64,000 nt of DNA from SIG437 sp045576235 (GCA_045576235.1 JAZNGA010000017.1:1-64000), one strand, 5' to 3'; shown: positions 50,032 to 59,354, counted from the first letter of the stretch. Notes: a model not told the origin generated them from the sequence alone. Translations and numbers: made by a program.

Positions 50032-51183
50032 ATGATAAAAAGAATGATTTTAAATGAGACATCTTATTTCGGTCCTGGTGCAAGAAGTGTAATTGCAGAC
50101 GAGGTCAGAAAAAGAGGCTTTAAAAAAGCACTTTTAGTGACGGACAAGGACTTAATGAAATTTAATGTTGCAACAAAGGTAATTGATGTTTTAAAAGAAA
50201 ACTCTCTTGCCTACGAGGTTTTCGACAACATAAAGCAAAACCCAACTGTAGAAAATGTCAAAGACGGAGTTAAAGCTTTTAAGGATTCAGGCGCAGACTA
50301 TCTCATTTCCGTCGGCGGAGGCTCATCTATCGACACAGCAAAGGGAATCGGTATGATTATCGCAAATCCCGAATTTTCCGATGTTGTTTCATTGGAGGGC
50401 GTAGCTGACACTAAAAACAAAAGCGTTCCCCACATAGCAGTTGCCACAACAGCAGGAACGGCGGCAGAGGTTACTATTAACTATGTTATAACTGATAGCG
50501 AAAACAAGCGAAAGTTTGTTTGTGTTGACCCGGGTGACATTCCGCTTGTGGCAATAGTTGACTCTGAACTGATGGCAAGTATGCCAAAAGGCCTGGCTGC
50601 CGCAACGGGAATGGATGCCCTGACTCACGCAATTGAAGGATATATCACAAAAGGAGCCTGGGCGCTTACTGACACGCTCACGCTTAAATCTATCCAGATG
50701 ATTGCAAAAAGCTTAAAAAAAGCCTGTGACGGCGACAACGAGGCAAAAAATGATATGGGAATTGCGCAATATGTTGCAGGCATGGCCTTTTCAAATGTCG
50801 GTCTTGGCATTGTGCACTCAATGGCTCATCCGTTAGGTGCTTTTTACGACACTCCCCACGGCGTTGCAAACGCGCTCCTGCTTCCTTATGTTATGGAATA
50901 TAACGCAGACGCAACAGGCGAAAAATATATGCATATTGCTAAAGCCTTCGGCATAGAAAACGCGTGCGAGATGTCTCCTTCTGAATATAGAAAAGCAGCG
51001 GTGGATGCTGTGAGAAGACTTGCAACAAGTCTTGACATTCCGCAGAAGCTTTCTGAAATTGGCGTCAGAGAAGCCGATTTAGAGTCTCTTGCACAAGCAG
51101 CATTTGCCGATGTCTGCACGGGCGGAAACCCAAAAGAGACAACGCCGGAAGAAATTCTTGAAATTTATAAAAAGGCGTTTTAA
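50032..51183 (+). CDS. fucO: Iron-dependent alcohol dehydrogenase, lactaldehyde reductase-like
   Basis: A 383-residue type III (Fe-dependent) alcohol dehydrogenase. The NAD-binding motif is GGGSSIDTAKGIG; metal ligands lie in MDALTHAIEGY and in the SMAHPLGAFYDTPHG segment. Following a rhamnulose-type aldolase by 21 bp, it most likely reduces L-lactaldehyde to 1,2-propanediol with NADH under fermentative conditions, like FucO. AAGGAG precedes the ATG. The gene symbol is given by context and similarity. Confidence 0.88.
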   Translation: MIKRMILNETSYFGPGARSVIADEVRKRGFKKALLVTDKDLMKFNVATKVIDVLKENSLAYEVFDNIKQNPTVENVKDGVKAFKDSGADYLISVGGGSSIDTAKGIGMIIANPEFSDVVSLEGVADTKNKSVPHIAVATTAGTAAEVTINYVITDSENKRKFVCVDPGDIPLVAIVDSELMASMPKGLAAATGMDALTHAIEGYITKGAWALTDTLTLKSIQMIAKSLKKACDGDNEAKNDMGIAQYVAGMAFSNVGLGIVHSMAHPLGAFYDTPHGVANALLLPYVMEYNADATGEKYMHIAKAFGIENACEMSPSEYRKAAVDAVRRLATSLDIPQKLSEIGVREADLESLAQAAFADVCTGGNPKETTPEEILEIYKKAF

Positions 51184-51192
51184 CCAAAAACA

Positions 51193-51230
51193 AAAAAACT
51201 GTAGCAAAACACATTTTGCTACAGTTTTTT
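51193..51230. terminator. Bidirectional terminator (GCAAAA family)
   Basis: Perfect 17-bp stem AAAAAACTGTAGCAAAA with its complement, 4-nt loop, A-run and T-run on either side. It closes both the rhamnose operon and the smpB operon; its last base is also the last base of the smpB stop codon. Confidence 0.92.
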
Positions 51231-51697
51231 TATCCCAAATTTCTCTGCTTTAATGCCTTTTCAATCTTTCTCTCCGCATCTTTCTTTGCTAAATCTGCGC
51301 GTTTATCATAGTTTTTCTTTCCCTTGCAAAGACCAAGTTCAATTTTGACAAGGCTTCCCTTTAAATAAACAGAAAGCGGAATGACAGAATATCCGTCCTG
51401 CTTAACCGCACCATAAAGGCTTGCAATTTCTTTTTTATGAAGAAGCAGTCTTTTTTCTCTTAAAGGGTCTTTATTAAAAATATTCCCCTTTTCATAAGGT
51501 GAAATATGCATACCTAAAACTCTTGCTTCTCCTCCTTTAAAAGAAACGAAGCTGTCTTTTAAATTAACCGTTCCCGCTCGCACGGATTTAACCTCTGTTC
51601 CAAAAAGCTCAATGCCTGCCTCTATTGTTTCTTCAACGAAATAGTCGTGTCTTGCTTTTCTGTTTGCTGAAATAATTTTCTTTTCTGTTTTATCCAT
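51230..51697 (-). CDS. smpB: SsrA-binding protein SmpB
   Basis: A 155-residue RNA-binding protein that delivers tmRNA to stalled ribosomes in trans-translation. Signature parts are ISANRKARHDYFVEETIEAG, LFGTEVKSVRAGTVNLKDSF and the basic C-terminal tail KKDAERKIEKALKQR that reaches the decoding centre. It lies 3 bp after rqcH, the gene for the tmRNA-independent rescue factor. The tmRNA gene itself is not in the window. Confidence 0.97.
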   Translation of the reverse strand: MDKTEKKIISANRKARHDYFVEETIEAGIELFGTEVKSVRAGTVNLKDSFVSFKGGEARVLGMHISPYEKGNIFNKDPLREKRLLLHKKEIASLYGAVKQDGYSVIPLSVYLKGSLVKIELGLCKGKKNYDKRADLAKKDAERKIEKALKQRNLG

Positions 51698-51700
51698 AAC

Positions 51701-53458
51701 CTATTTCTCCTCTGCTATTTTTGGAGTAGCGTAAACTGTGCTATAATCGGTGTAAATCACTAAACCGGGTTTAGCACCTGACGGTTTTTTCACAAATTTA
51801 ATTTTCGTGTAGTCAACGGGAACATTTTCAGAATTTCTCGCTTTGGAATAATATGCGGCAAATCCTGCCGCCTCAATTATGGCGCTATCTGTAAACTCTC
51901 TGCCTTGTTCAAATCTCATAACAACATGTGAACCATGAATGTCTTTTGTGTGAAACCACAAATCGTTATTATGTGCCATTTTGCATGTCAAATAATCATT
52001 TTGCTTATTATTTTTCCCGACAAGCACGCAAAAACCATCACTTGTTTTTGTCTCAAGCGGCATCGCCTGTTTGTTTTGCTTTTTCTTTTTTTCCTTTAAG
52101 TTGCGCTTGATGTAGCCTTCTTCATAAAGCTCCTCCGCAATTTCCGAAAGAGCCTCTGCTGTTTCAGCCTTTTCAATTTCCTCTTCAACGCTTTCTAAAT
52201 AGAAAAGCTCCTCTTTTGCAATTTTAAGTTGCTTTGTAAGCTCAAGTTCGGCTGTTTTTGCCTTGGAATATTTTTTAAAATATCGCTGTGCATTTTGCGC
52301 GGGAGTGACAGATGTGTCAAGCGGAATTGTTATCTCCGGCATCCCGTCTTCATAATAATTTTCAAGACAAACTGTTTTATCACTCTGCTTAATTTTATAA
52401 ATATTAGCAGTAATCAGTTCTCCCCAGATTTTCCACTCGTCCTTTTTTTCAGTGTCGGCAAGCTCTCTTGTTTGCCGCTCAATTTTTTTAACACATCTTT
52501 CTATGTTGTTTGTCACAATTTTCAAAAGCTCTGCATTGCGCCTTTGGTTTTGCTCTTTTCTGCCACGCTCTTTATAATATTCATAAACCAAAACTGCAGG
52601 AGAGCTAAAAAAGATGATTTCTGCCATGTTTTCATATTGAGTTATGCGAACAGCCGAGAAATCAATGTGTTTTTTCGTTTCGGAGTTCACAAGATAGCAC
52701 GGCTCTTCCTCTCCGTTTAAAACAGCCTGAAAAAGCTTATAGGCTTCAGTTGCGATGTCAAGCTTCTGAGAAGTTTTAAGCTCGGAGGCATTAATGTCTG
52801 TCTCTTTAGTTCCTCTATACACAATTTCTCTGGCAGTTAAAGGGCTCACACCTGTAAATGCATCCAGGATACACTTATCTGCTTTTTTATCACTGTTTTC
52901 GAGCGCCTCTAAAAAATCTCCCACTCCGCAAAGAAGCGGATTTTTCTTGCCCTGCGAAGGCGGATTTTCATATCTTAAACCGGGAAGAATCTGCCTTACA
53001 GAGCTCACAGAAAAATCAACCCTTTTAATGCTGTCTATTATCTTTTCATTTTCATCAACTAAAATGATGTTTGAATGTCTGCCCATAATTTCCACAACAA
53101 GCGTTTTAACAGTCAAATCACCAAGCGCATTTGCACTCTCTATCTCAAATTTTATAACACGCTCAAAATCAGGTTGATAAACCCTTAAAATTTTTCCGCC
53201 GGCCAAGTGCTTTCTCAAAAGCATACAGAAAACAGGCGGCTCACTCTTTGCTCCCTTTGCATCTTCTGAAATATATGCCCTTGCCAGCGATGCATTTGCG
53301 CTTAAGCAAAGCCTGAAGCTACCACTTTTTCCATGCAGAAAAATCAGCAACTCATCGTGTTCAGGCTGATATATCTTATCTATCCTGAGCATAGTGAATT
53401 TTTCGTTAAATTCTCTCGCTAATGCATTTATAAAAACACCGTCAAGTGCCACATTCAC
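51701..53458 (-). CDS. rqcH: Ribosome quality-control factor RqcH (NFACT family)
   Basis: A 585-residue NFACT protein (formerly called fibronectin-binding protein), homologous to eukaryotic Rqc2/NEMF. An N-terminal NFACT-N region (MNVALDGVFINALAREF onward), HhH-like middle, coiled coil (about 300-440) and C-terminal NFACT-R domain (about 450-560, with WFHTKDIHGSHVV) are present. In Bacillus it recruits tRNA-Ala to obstructed 50S subunits and adds C-terminal alanine tails for degradation. Start is GTG at 53458 after AAGGAAG. It is placed directly before smpB. Confidence 0.93.
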   Translation of the reverse strand: MNVALDGVFINALAREFNEKFTMLRIDKIYQPEHDELLIFLHGKSGSFRLCLSANASLARAYISEDAKGAKSEPPVFCMLLRKHLAGGKILRVYQPDFERVIKFEIESANALGDLTVKTLVVEIMGRHSNIILVDENEKIIDSIKRVDFSVSSVRQILPGLRYENPPSQGKKNPLLCGVGDFLEALENSDKKADKCILDAFTGVSPLTAREIVYRGTKETDINASELKTSQKLDIATEAYKLFQAVLNGEEEPCYLVNSETKKHIDFSAVRITQYENMAEIIFFSSPAVLVYEYYKERGRKEQNQRRNAELLKIVTNNIERCVKKIERQTRELADTEKKDEWKIWGELITANIYKIKQSDKTVCLENYYEDGMPEITIPLDTSVTPAQNAQRYFKKYSKAKTAELELTKQLKIAKEELFYLESVEEEIEKAETAEALSEIAEELYEEGYIKRNLKEKKKKQNKQAMPLETKTSDGFCVLVGKNNKQNDYLTCKMAHNNDLWFHTKDIHGSHVVMRFEQGREFTDSAIIEAAGFAAYYSKARNSENVPVDYTKIKFVKKPSGAKPGLVIYTDYSTVYATPKIAEEK

Positions 53459-53476
53459 ACTTCCTTATCTTCACTG

Positions 53477-54400
53477 TCAGTTATTTTCCGCTTTTTCCGC
53501 CATTTCAATAAGCTTTTTAAGCCTGTGGTTAACACCTGACTTGCTTATTTGCGGCGATAACATTTCTCCAAGCTCTTTTAAGCTTGCCTCCGGATATTCG
53601 ACCCTTATTGCAGCAAGCTCTTTTAGCTGGTCGGGAAGATTCACCCTTTTGTCTGACACGAGCTTTTTTATTGCAACAATCTGTTTTGCCGCAGCATCTC
53701 CCTGCTTTTTCAAGTTTGCCGTCTCGCAATTTACCTGCCTGTTTATGTTATTTTTATAGTCTTTTTCCATTTTAACATTATAAAGCTCAATCATCGAATC
53801 AGTTGCCCCCATCAAAGCAATGATGTCGGCTATAGCCTCGCTTTCCTTTATGTAGATAACGGAAAGTGATTTTCTCATGACCGTCTTTGCTTCAATATCC
53901 TGCTCTAATAAAAGCTCAACGAAATCCCGTGACAATCCCTGATAGTGAGTTTCTATCTCAAAATGGTAGCTTTTTTTTGGAGAAGTGACAGAGCCTCCGC
54001 CTAAAAAAGCACCTCTTAAATATGCTCTTTTGCAACACTCTTCCTGAACAATAAACGGATTGATGTTAAACTTTATTATTTTATTAATCAACAGTCCGAG
54101 CTTATTCATAGCACTCAAAAGCTGCGACTGCTCGTAAATATACATCGCAAAAGTGCTACCGCCGCTTTTTTTTGCACGCTCTGTTATATCTATGTTAAAC
54201 CCGAAAACGAGTTCAAAAAGCTTTTGTGTTCGTTTTGCCACATTGAAGTTTTCCGTTCTGATTCTGAGCGCGCTTCCCTCAGGTCTTGTCACAACACTTC
54301 CGCAAAAGGACACTATTGCCGCAAGCTCTGCTCTGTTACAACACGCGCTCTCTAAACTGCATTTACACAGCTCTTCCTTTACATCAGCTGAAAAAGACAT
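53477..54400 (-). CDS. whiA: DNA-binding protein WhiA
   Basis: A 307-residue WhiA-family protein: an N-terminal LAGLIDADG-endonuclease-like domain (about residues 20-210) with the ‘YLRGAFLGGGSVTSP’ motif, and a C-terminal helix-turn-helix (about 225-300) that includes the motif RVEYPEASLKELGEML. In actinomycetes it controls sporulation; in Firmicutes it affects cell division and metabolism. It lies 15 bp after polA and 18 bp before rqcH, within one operon. Confidence 0.95.
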   Translation of the reverse strand: MSFSADVKEELCKCSLESACCNRAELAAIVSFCGSVVTRPEGSALRIRTENFNVAKRTQKLFELVFGFNIDITERAKKSGGSTFAMYIYEQSQLLSAMNKLGLLINKIIKFNINPFIVQEECCKRAYLRGAFLGGGSVTSPKKSYHFEIETHYQGLSRDFVELLLEQDIEAKTVMRKSLSVIYIKESEAIADIIALMGATDSMIELYNVKMEKDYKNNINRQVNCETANLKKQGDAAAKQIVAIKKLVSDKRVNLPDQLKELAAIRVEYPEASLKELGEMLSPQISKSGVNHRLKKLIEMAEKAENN

Positions 54401-54415
54401 ATCACACCTCTTTTA

Positions 54416-57040
54416 TCATTTTGTATCATACCAGCTTTTTCCGACATTCATATCAGTTTTAAGAGGAACTGCCATTTTGCAAGCATTTTCCATTTCTGTT
54501 TTTAAAATCTCTTTAACAATCTCGATTTCGCTATTTTCTGCTTCAACTATGAGTTCGTCATGCACCTGCAAAATCAGGCGCGATTTTAAGTTGTTTTCCT
54601 TAAGCTTTTCAAAGACTCTCACCATAGCCAGCTTAATTATGTCGGCAGCACTTCCCTGAATCGGCGTGTTGAGTGCGGCGCGTTCTCCAAATGAACGAAG
54701 CTGAAAATTCTTTGACGCAAGCTCTGTTATCTCTCGTCTTCTCCCGAACATCGTCGTCACATAGCCCTTTTCATGCGCAAAAGCGACAATGTCTTTCATA
54801 TATTTCTGCACATCGGGATAGCTTCCTAAATAGTCATTAATATATTCCTTTGCCTCTTTCATTGAAATACCGAGGTCTTTAGCAAGAGAAAATTCACCTT
54901 TTCCATAAATAAGCCCAAAATTTATCGCCTTTGCCGCAGTTCTCATAGCAGGAGTGATGTCCTTTTCACTACATGCAAAAATTCTGCACGCTGTTGATGA
55001 ATGAATATCCTTTCCTCCTTTAAACGCTTTAATCATGTTTTTATCGCCTGCAATATGGGCTAAGACCCTCAGCTCAATCTGCGAATAGTCAGCACCGACT
55101 AAAGAAAAGCCGTTTTCTGCTATAAACATTTTTCTCATTTCCCTGCCGAGCTCTGTCCTTACCGGAATGTTCTGCAAATTAGGTTCTGTTGAGCTTATTC
55201 TGCCTGTCTGGGTGACGGTTTGATTAAAGCTTGAGTGAATTCTTCCCGTTTCTTTATTTATTTCGTTTTTCAGTCCGACAACATATGTCGAATTAAGCTT
55301 TGACAGCTGGCGGTATTCTAAAATTTTCTCAACAATCGGATGCTCCCCCAACAGCTTTTCAAGCGTTTCTGCATTTGTTGAATATCCTGTTTTTGTCTTT
55401 TTCACTGCTTTTAAGCGGAGCTTTTCAAAAAGAACCTCGCCAAGCTGCTTTGGCGAATTAATGTTAAACTCACCCTCTCCCAGCAAATAGATTTCCTCTG
55501 TTAACTTTTCTATTTTTTCTGTGAGCATCACACCAAATTCCGAAAGCATTTCTGTGTTTACCAAAACACCTGTCATCTGCATTTTTGCAAGAACAAAAAC
55601 AAGCGGCATTTCAATCTCATAGAAAAGCTTTTCCTGCTCTGTCTCTTTCAGTTTTTCTGCCTCAATGCTTTCAAGACACAAAAGCGCCACCGCAAAATTA
55701 TGGAGATATTCTTCTTCCTCCTCTTCTCCATCTAACGAAAGCTGAACGGCTCCGCCCGATTCGTTTTTTGAAAGAACAATTCCGCAAAAATCAAATAAAA
55801 GCTCCTCTATCAAATAGTTTTTTCTTGATGGCTCGATAAGATATGCTGCAATCTCCGTGTCAAACACATTGTTAAAAGTTTCAATTTTCATTTCAGAAAG
55901 ATAGATTATATCTTCCTTAAAATTGTGAGCAACTTTTCTGATTGTTTCATCAGCAAAAAATTCTTTAACGCTTTTGATTGTTTCATCATTTATGAAAACA
56001 GAGAAGCAAACTTCCTTTTTGTTTGCAAAATATAGCTTTTTATGTTCATAATCAATTAAATACGCTGTCTTTTCTCCGCCCAGCAAAGCTTCGGCAACTT
56101 CATTGTTTTCAAGCTCTCTAATTTCTGTCTTAACTTCTTCTGTTTTCAGTTCTTCTTTTGCATATGTTCTGCCAAGCTTCTTTAAGAAGCTTTTAAATTC
56201 CAGTCTTGTGAAAATCTCAAACAGAGTGGTTTCATCATATTCTTTGACTCTAGCATCAACACATTCAAAGCATATGGGAACAAAAACATCAATTGTCGCT
56301 AAAGCTCTGCTTAAAAACGCTGTTTCCTTTCCTTCTGAGAGCTTTTGTCTTAAGGATTTTGTTATTTTGTCGCTGTCGAGATTATCATAGATGTTTTCAA
56401 GCGTTTTAAATTCTGAAACAAGAGAAAGAGCCCCCTTTTCACCAATGCCCTTAACTCCCGGTATGTTGTCAGAAGTGTCTCCCATAATGGCTTTAACATC
56501 AATGAATTCAGAAGGCGTCACTCCATATTTTTCAAAAACCTTACCGCTATCGAAAATTTCTGTGTCTGTGTTTCCCATGCGGGTTGTGACAAGATAAATC
56601 TTATTAGTTTCGCTTGCAAGCTGCAAATCATCCTTGTCGCCCGTTAAAATATCACACTCAAGCCCTTCCTCGCTACATTTTCTTGCAACAGTTCCGATTA
56701 TGTCGTCAGCTTCATAGCCTTCTTTTTCAAGAATTGCAATATTCATCGCAGAAAGCACTTTTTTAAGAAGCGGAACCTGCGGCACAAGCTCTTCAGGCAT
56801 TCCCTTTCTTGTAGCCTTATATCCATCAAACATTTTGTGTCTGAAGGTCGGTGCTTTCAAATCAAAAGCTGCCGCAATATATGAAGGATTGATTTCTTCA
56901 ATATATTTAAACATAATATTTAAAAAGCCATAGACTGCGTTTGTGTATGTCCCGTCCTTTGTGGTAAGGAGACGCACCCCGTAAAACGCTCTGTTTATTA
57001 TGCTGTTTGCGTCGAGTATTAAAAATTTTTCTTTGTTCAT
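54416..57040 (-). CDS. polA: DNA polymerase I
   Basis: An 874-residue DNA polymerase. The 5'-3' exonuclease domain (about 1-290) begins LILDANSIINRAFYG and holds the acidic cluster EGYEADDIIGT. The central 3'-5' exonuclease-like domain (about 300-480) lacks the DxE proofreading motif, reading LIDYEHKK at the expected spot; inactive proofreading is common in Firmicutes. The polymerase domain has motif A (DYSQIELRV), the O-helix (RTAAKAINFGLIYG) and motif C (QVHDELIVE). Used for Okazaki fragment processing and repair. Confidence 0.96.
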   Translation of the reverse strand: MNKEKFLILDANSIINRAFYGVRLLTTKDGTYTNAVYGFLNIMFKYIEEINPSYIAAAFDLKAPTFRHKMFDGYKATRKGMPEELVPQVPLLKKVLSAMNIAILEKEGYEADDIIGTVARKCSEEGLECDILTGDKDDLQLASETNKIYLVTTRMGNTDTEIFDSGKVFEKYGVTPSEFIDVKAIMGDTSDNIPGVKGIGEKGALSLVSEFKTLENIYDNLDSDKITKSLRQKLSEGKETAFLSRALATIDVFVPICFECVDARVKEYDETTLFEIFTRLEFKSFLKKLGRTYAKEELKTEEVKTEIRELENNEVAEALLGGEKTAYLIDYEHKKLYFANKKEVCFSVFINDETIKSVKEFFADETIRKVAHNFKEDIIYLSEMKIETFNNVFDTEIAAYLIEPSRKNYLIEELLFDFCGIVLSKNESGGAVQLSLDGEEEEEEYLHNFAVALLCLESIEAEKLKETEQEKLFYEIEMPLVFVLAKMQMTGVLVNTEMLSEFGVMLTEKIEKLTEEIYLLGEGEFNINSPKQLGEVLFEKLRLKAVKKTKTGYSTNAETLEKLLGEHPIVEKILEYRQLSKLNSTYVVGLKNEINKETGRIHSSFNQTVTQTGRISSTEPNLQNIPVRTELGREMRKMFIAENGFSLVGADYSQIELRVLAHIAGDKNMIKAFKGGKDIHSSTACRIFACSEKDITPAMRTAAKAINFGLIYGKGEFSLAKDLGISMKEAKEYINDYLGSYPDVQKYMKDIVAFAHEKGYVTTMFGRRREITELASKNFQLRSFGERAALNTPIQGSAADIIKLAMVRVFEKLKENNLKSRLILQVHDELIVEAENSEIEIVKEILKTEMENACKMAVPLKTDMNVGKSWYDTK

Positions 57041-57075
57041 TTAAATCCCTCTGTCCTGCAGATTTTTATCTTTTC

Positions 57076-57633
57076 TCAGCCGACCACATCTTTATAAAGA
57101 AATTTATAAATTTTTTGGTAATTTGAAATTTTTCTAACATATTTTTCAGTTTCAGGAAACGGTATTTTATCTAAAATCTCTCCGTCCCTTGAAAAATCAC
57201 TGTCTGAAAGCCATCTGTCAACATTGTTAAACCCTGCATTATAAGCCGCAAGTGCACATTTTTCCCTTCCCGAATACATTTTGAGAAGATAATCAACATA
57301 AAAGCATCCCATTTTAATGTTAATTTCGGGCTTGACAATGTCTCTTTTATATTCAAAATCTGAAATGGTGAGTTTATCCGCAATCCAGTAAGCTGTGCTT
57401 TTCGTAATCTGCATCAGCCCCGTAGCACTTTTTGAAGAAACAGCCGCTTCATCAAAGTTGCTTTCTGCTTTAATTATCGCCATAATGAGATATGGGTCAA
57501 CCTCATATTCGTTTGAATATTTCAATATGTAGTTCTCGTGTTTAAGTGGAAAAACAGTCTTTGTGACTGAATAGATAAGACTTGCAAAAATTGCAATTGC
57601 TACGATAAATATTATTCCTCTGCTTTTTTTCAC
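57076..57633 (-). CDS. Membrane-anchored lytic transglycosylase (SLT)
   Basis: A 185-residue exported protein with an uncleaved-looking N-terminal membrane anchor (about residues 6-23) and an SLT domain. The catalytic Glu is in IIKAESNFDE; GLMQI and the AAYNAG motif follow. It cleaves peptidoglycan glycan strands to make 1,6-anhydro ends. Start is GTG at 57633 with AAGGAG upstream; it overlaps coaE by 4 bp. The slt-coaE-polA order is conserved in Clostridia. Confidence 0.92.
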   Translation of the reverse strand: MKKSRGIIFIVAIAIFASLIYSVTKTVFPLKHENYILKYSNEYEVDPYLIMAIIKAESNFDEAAVSSKSATGLMQITKSTAYWIADKLTISDFEYKRDIVKPEINIKMGCFYVDYLLKMYSGREKCALAAYNAGFNNVDRWLSDSDFSRDGEILDKIPFPETEKYVRKISNYQKIYKFLYKDVVG

Positions 57634-58211
57634 ATTAACTCCTTTAAAACCTCATCAATTTTTAATTCAAGGTCGGACAAGTCTCCATCATTAACTATCA
57701 CAAAATCTGAATTCTTTTCATAGAAATCATTTTCTTTTTGTGATGCAATTCTGTTTTTTGCCACTCTATCTGAAAGAGCATCTCTTTTAATAATTCTCTT
57801 TTCTCTCTCTTTTTTTTTGGCAACAACAGCTATGGTCTTATCGCATAGCTTAAAAAGTTCCGTCTCAAAAATCAATGCGGCATCAATGACAGTCAGCGCC
57901 GCCTCACTGTTTGAAACTCTCTTTTTAATTTCCTCTATAATATATTTATGTGTAATTTCGTTTAAAATATTAAGCTTTTCAGATGAAGCAAAAACAATTT
58001 CGCCAAGTTTTTTTCTGTCAAGGCTTCCATCCGAAAGCAAAATCTCATCAGAAAAAGCTTCCACGATTTCAGAAAGCGCAGGTTTTCCCTTTTCCACAAT
58101 CTCTCGCGCCAAAGCATCCGCATCAATGATTTTAGCCCCTTTTTCTTTTAAATATGAGCAAACCGTGCTTTTCCCGCTTCCTGTTCCACCTGTCACGCCT
58201 ATTGTTAACAT
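57630..58211 (-). CDS. coaE: Dephospho-CoA kinase CoaE
   Basis: A 193-residue P-loop kinase performing the last step of coenzyme A synthesis, phosphorylation of the ribose 3'-OH of dephospho-CoA. Walker A is TGGTGSGKST at residues 7-16, and DADALAREIV follows for substrate binding. The ATG at 58211 with AAGGTG upstream is chosen over a GTG nine bases earlier that overlaps the ribosome binding site. It overlaps the transglycosylase gene by 4 bp. Confidence 0.95.
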   Translation of the reverse strand: MLTIGVTGGTGSGKSTVCSYLKEKGAKIIDADALAREIVEKGKPALSEIVEAFSDEILLSDGSLDRKKLGEIVFASSEKLNILNEITHKYIIEEIKKRVSNSEAALTVIDAALIFETELFKLCDKTIAVVAKKKEREKRIIKRDALSDRVAKNRIASQKENDFYEKNSDFVIVNDGDLSDLELKIDEVLKELM

Positions 58212-58221
58212 AAAAATCACC

Positions 58222-58923
58222 TTAAAATTTTGATAATTTTAAAATTGCTCTTTGCGGGGAATCCTTGGAATTTTTCCATGGCTCATTTGTGAATCTGTAG
58301 TCAAATTTCTTTGTGAACCAATTAACCTCTTCGTTGATTCGTTCTAAATTGTTGATTTCAAGCTCACAAATCTCCGCTCTTGCCTTTTCTTTTGCCTTTC
58401 CCGAAAACTCCGAGTCAATTTTTGACATAACCTGACAAAAATGATGGAGGCAAAAACCCTGACTTGACAGAACCTTTTCCTTAAAGTCCTTCTCTGTTTT
58501 ATATAAATACCAGAAAACTTCCGCAAACTTTTCTAAAGTCGTTTCTATCTTCTCGCAAATAACACAAGAATCGTTAATTGAGCTGACTAAAGACAAAAGT
58601 CTGTCCTCGCCATCTTTTTTAAACATCTTCCTTGCCTGTTTCTCCTTTGAGGCATCTTTGATTTTTCTGACTGTCTCGTTTAAATGAGTGTCTAAAACAA
58701 GAGCAAGACTCAGCGCCTTCTGTTCGGAAAGCATCATTTTAAAATGTCTTCTGCAATAGCCCTTCTCATTTGAAATAATTCTGGAATCAGGTTCCATCAT
58801 AGACGCCCCAAGAGCATATTCGACAGACTCCTTCTCAAGCTTTTCCTCAATCAAGCAGAAAGGACATTCAGAAGGGCTTTCATATGCTTCCGAAAGCGGA
58901 ATTGTGTATATCTTTTCTCTCAT
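58222..58923 (-). CDS. DUF6062-family Cys-His protein
   Basis: A 233-residue cytoplasmic protein matching the DUF6062 family, seen upstream of coaE/polA in Clostridia. Two similar halves each carry a CxxC pair and a later His-rich site: CPFC with GYCRRHF, then CVIC with GFCLHHF. This suggests two metal-binding modules, unproven. The ATG at 58923 follows GGAGAC with proper spacing and excludes a 16-residue extension. First gene of the long operon ending at smpB. Confidence 0.85.
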   Translation of the reverse strand: MREKIYTIPLSEAYESPSECPFCLIEEKLEKESVEYALGASMMEPDSRIISNEKGYCRRHFKMMLSEQKALSLALVLDTHLNETVRKIKDASKEKQARKMFKKDGEDRLLSLVSSINDSCVICEKIETTLEKFAEVFWYLYKTEKDFKEKVLSSQGFCLHHFCQVMSKIDSEFSGKAKEKARAEICELEINNLERINEEVNWFTKKFDYRFTNEPWKNSKDSPQRAILKLSKF

Positions 58924-59008
58924 TTCAAGTCTCCATTCAATAATTAAATGTGTGTCAGCTAAAAAAACCACCCTGTCATAACGAAAATTCCATCTATACT
59001 AATTCTGA

Positions 59009-59180
59009 AAATGCTTGCTCGCAAGGGCATTTTTGCGACGCCGAGAGTTTTGCAACGGTCAAGGACCGTAAAAGCCGAAAGGCTTTAGGGATTTTATAAA
59101 ATAAAATCATCATATGATTTATATGCCAATTCTACCAGGAGCAAGAAATGCTTGCTTGCAAGGGCATTTTTGCGACGCCG
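59009..59180. repeat. Pair of 35-bp direct repeats
   Basis: A 35-bp unit (AAATGCTTGCT... to ...TTGCGACGCCG) occurs at 59009-59043 and 59146-59180 with one mismatch, 137 bp apart. Around them are short hairpins and GC-richer stretches such as GGTCAAGGACC and CCCGCAGGG. The 396-bp gap from 58972 to 59367 holds these repeats and a terminator, no gene. Confidence 0.7.
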
Positions 59181-59320
59181 TCAATTAGCATTTGCGACCC
59201 GAAGGGGTGCAAGCGGGTCTAATCCCGCAGGGATTTTGCAAAGCAAAATTCCGTATATGCTAATTATAACACATATGTTGAAAAAGTCAATAACAGTCGC
59301 CATTTTGAAGCCTTCAGACA

Positions 59321-59354
59321 AAAAAATATCCCGACTGAAAATCGGGATATTTTT
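59321..59354 (-). terminator. Terminator downstream of the SLH relic
   Basis: 13-bp perfect stem AAAAATATCCCGA/TCGGGATATTTTT around an 8-nt loop; still intact although the gene before it is broken. Confidence 0.82.

Noticed and set aside
59009..59180. CRISPR array
   Set aside because: Only two repeat copies, with a 102-bp gap and no cas genes.
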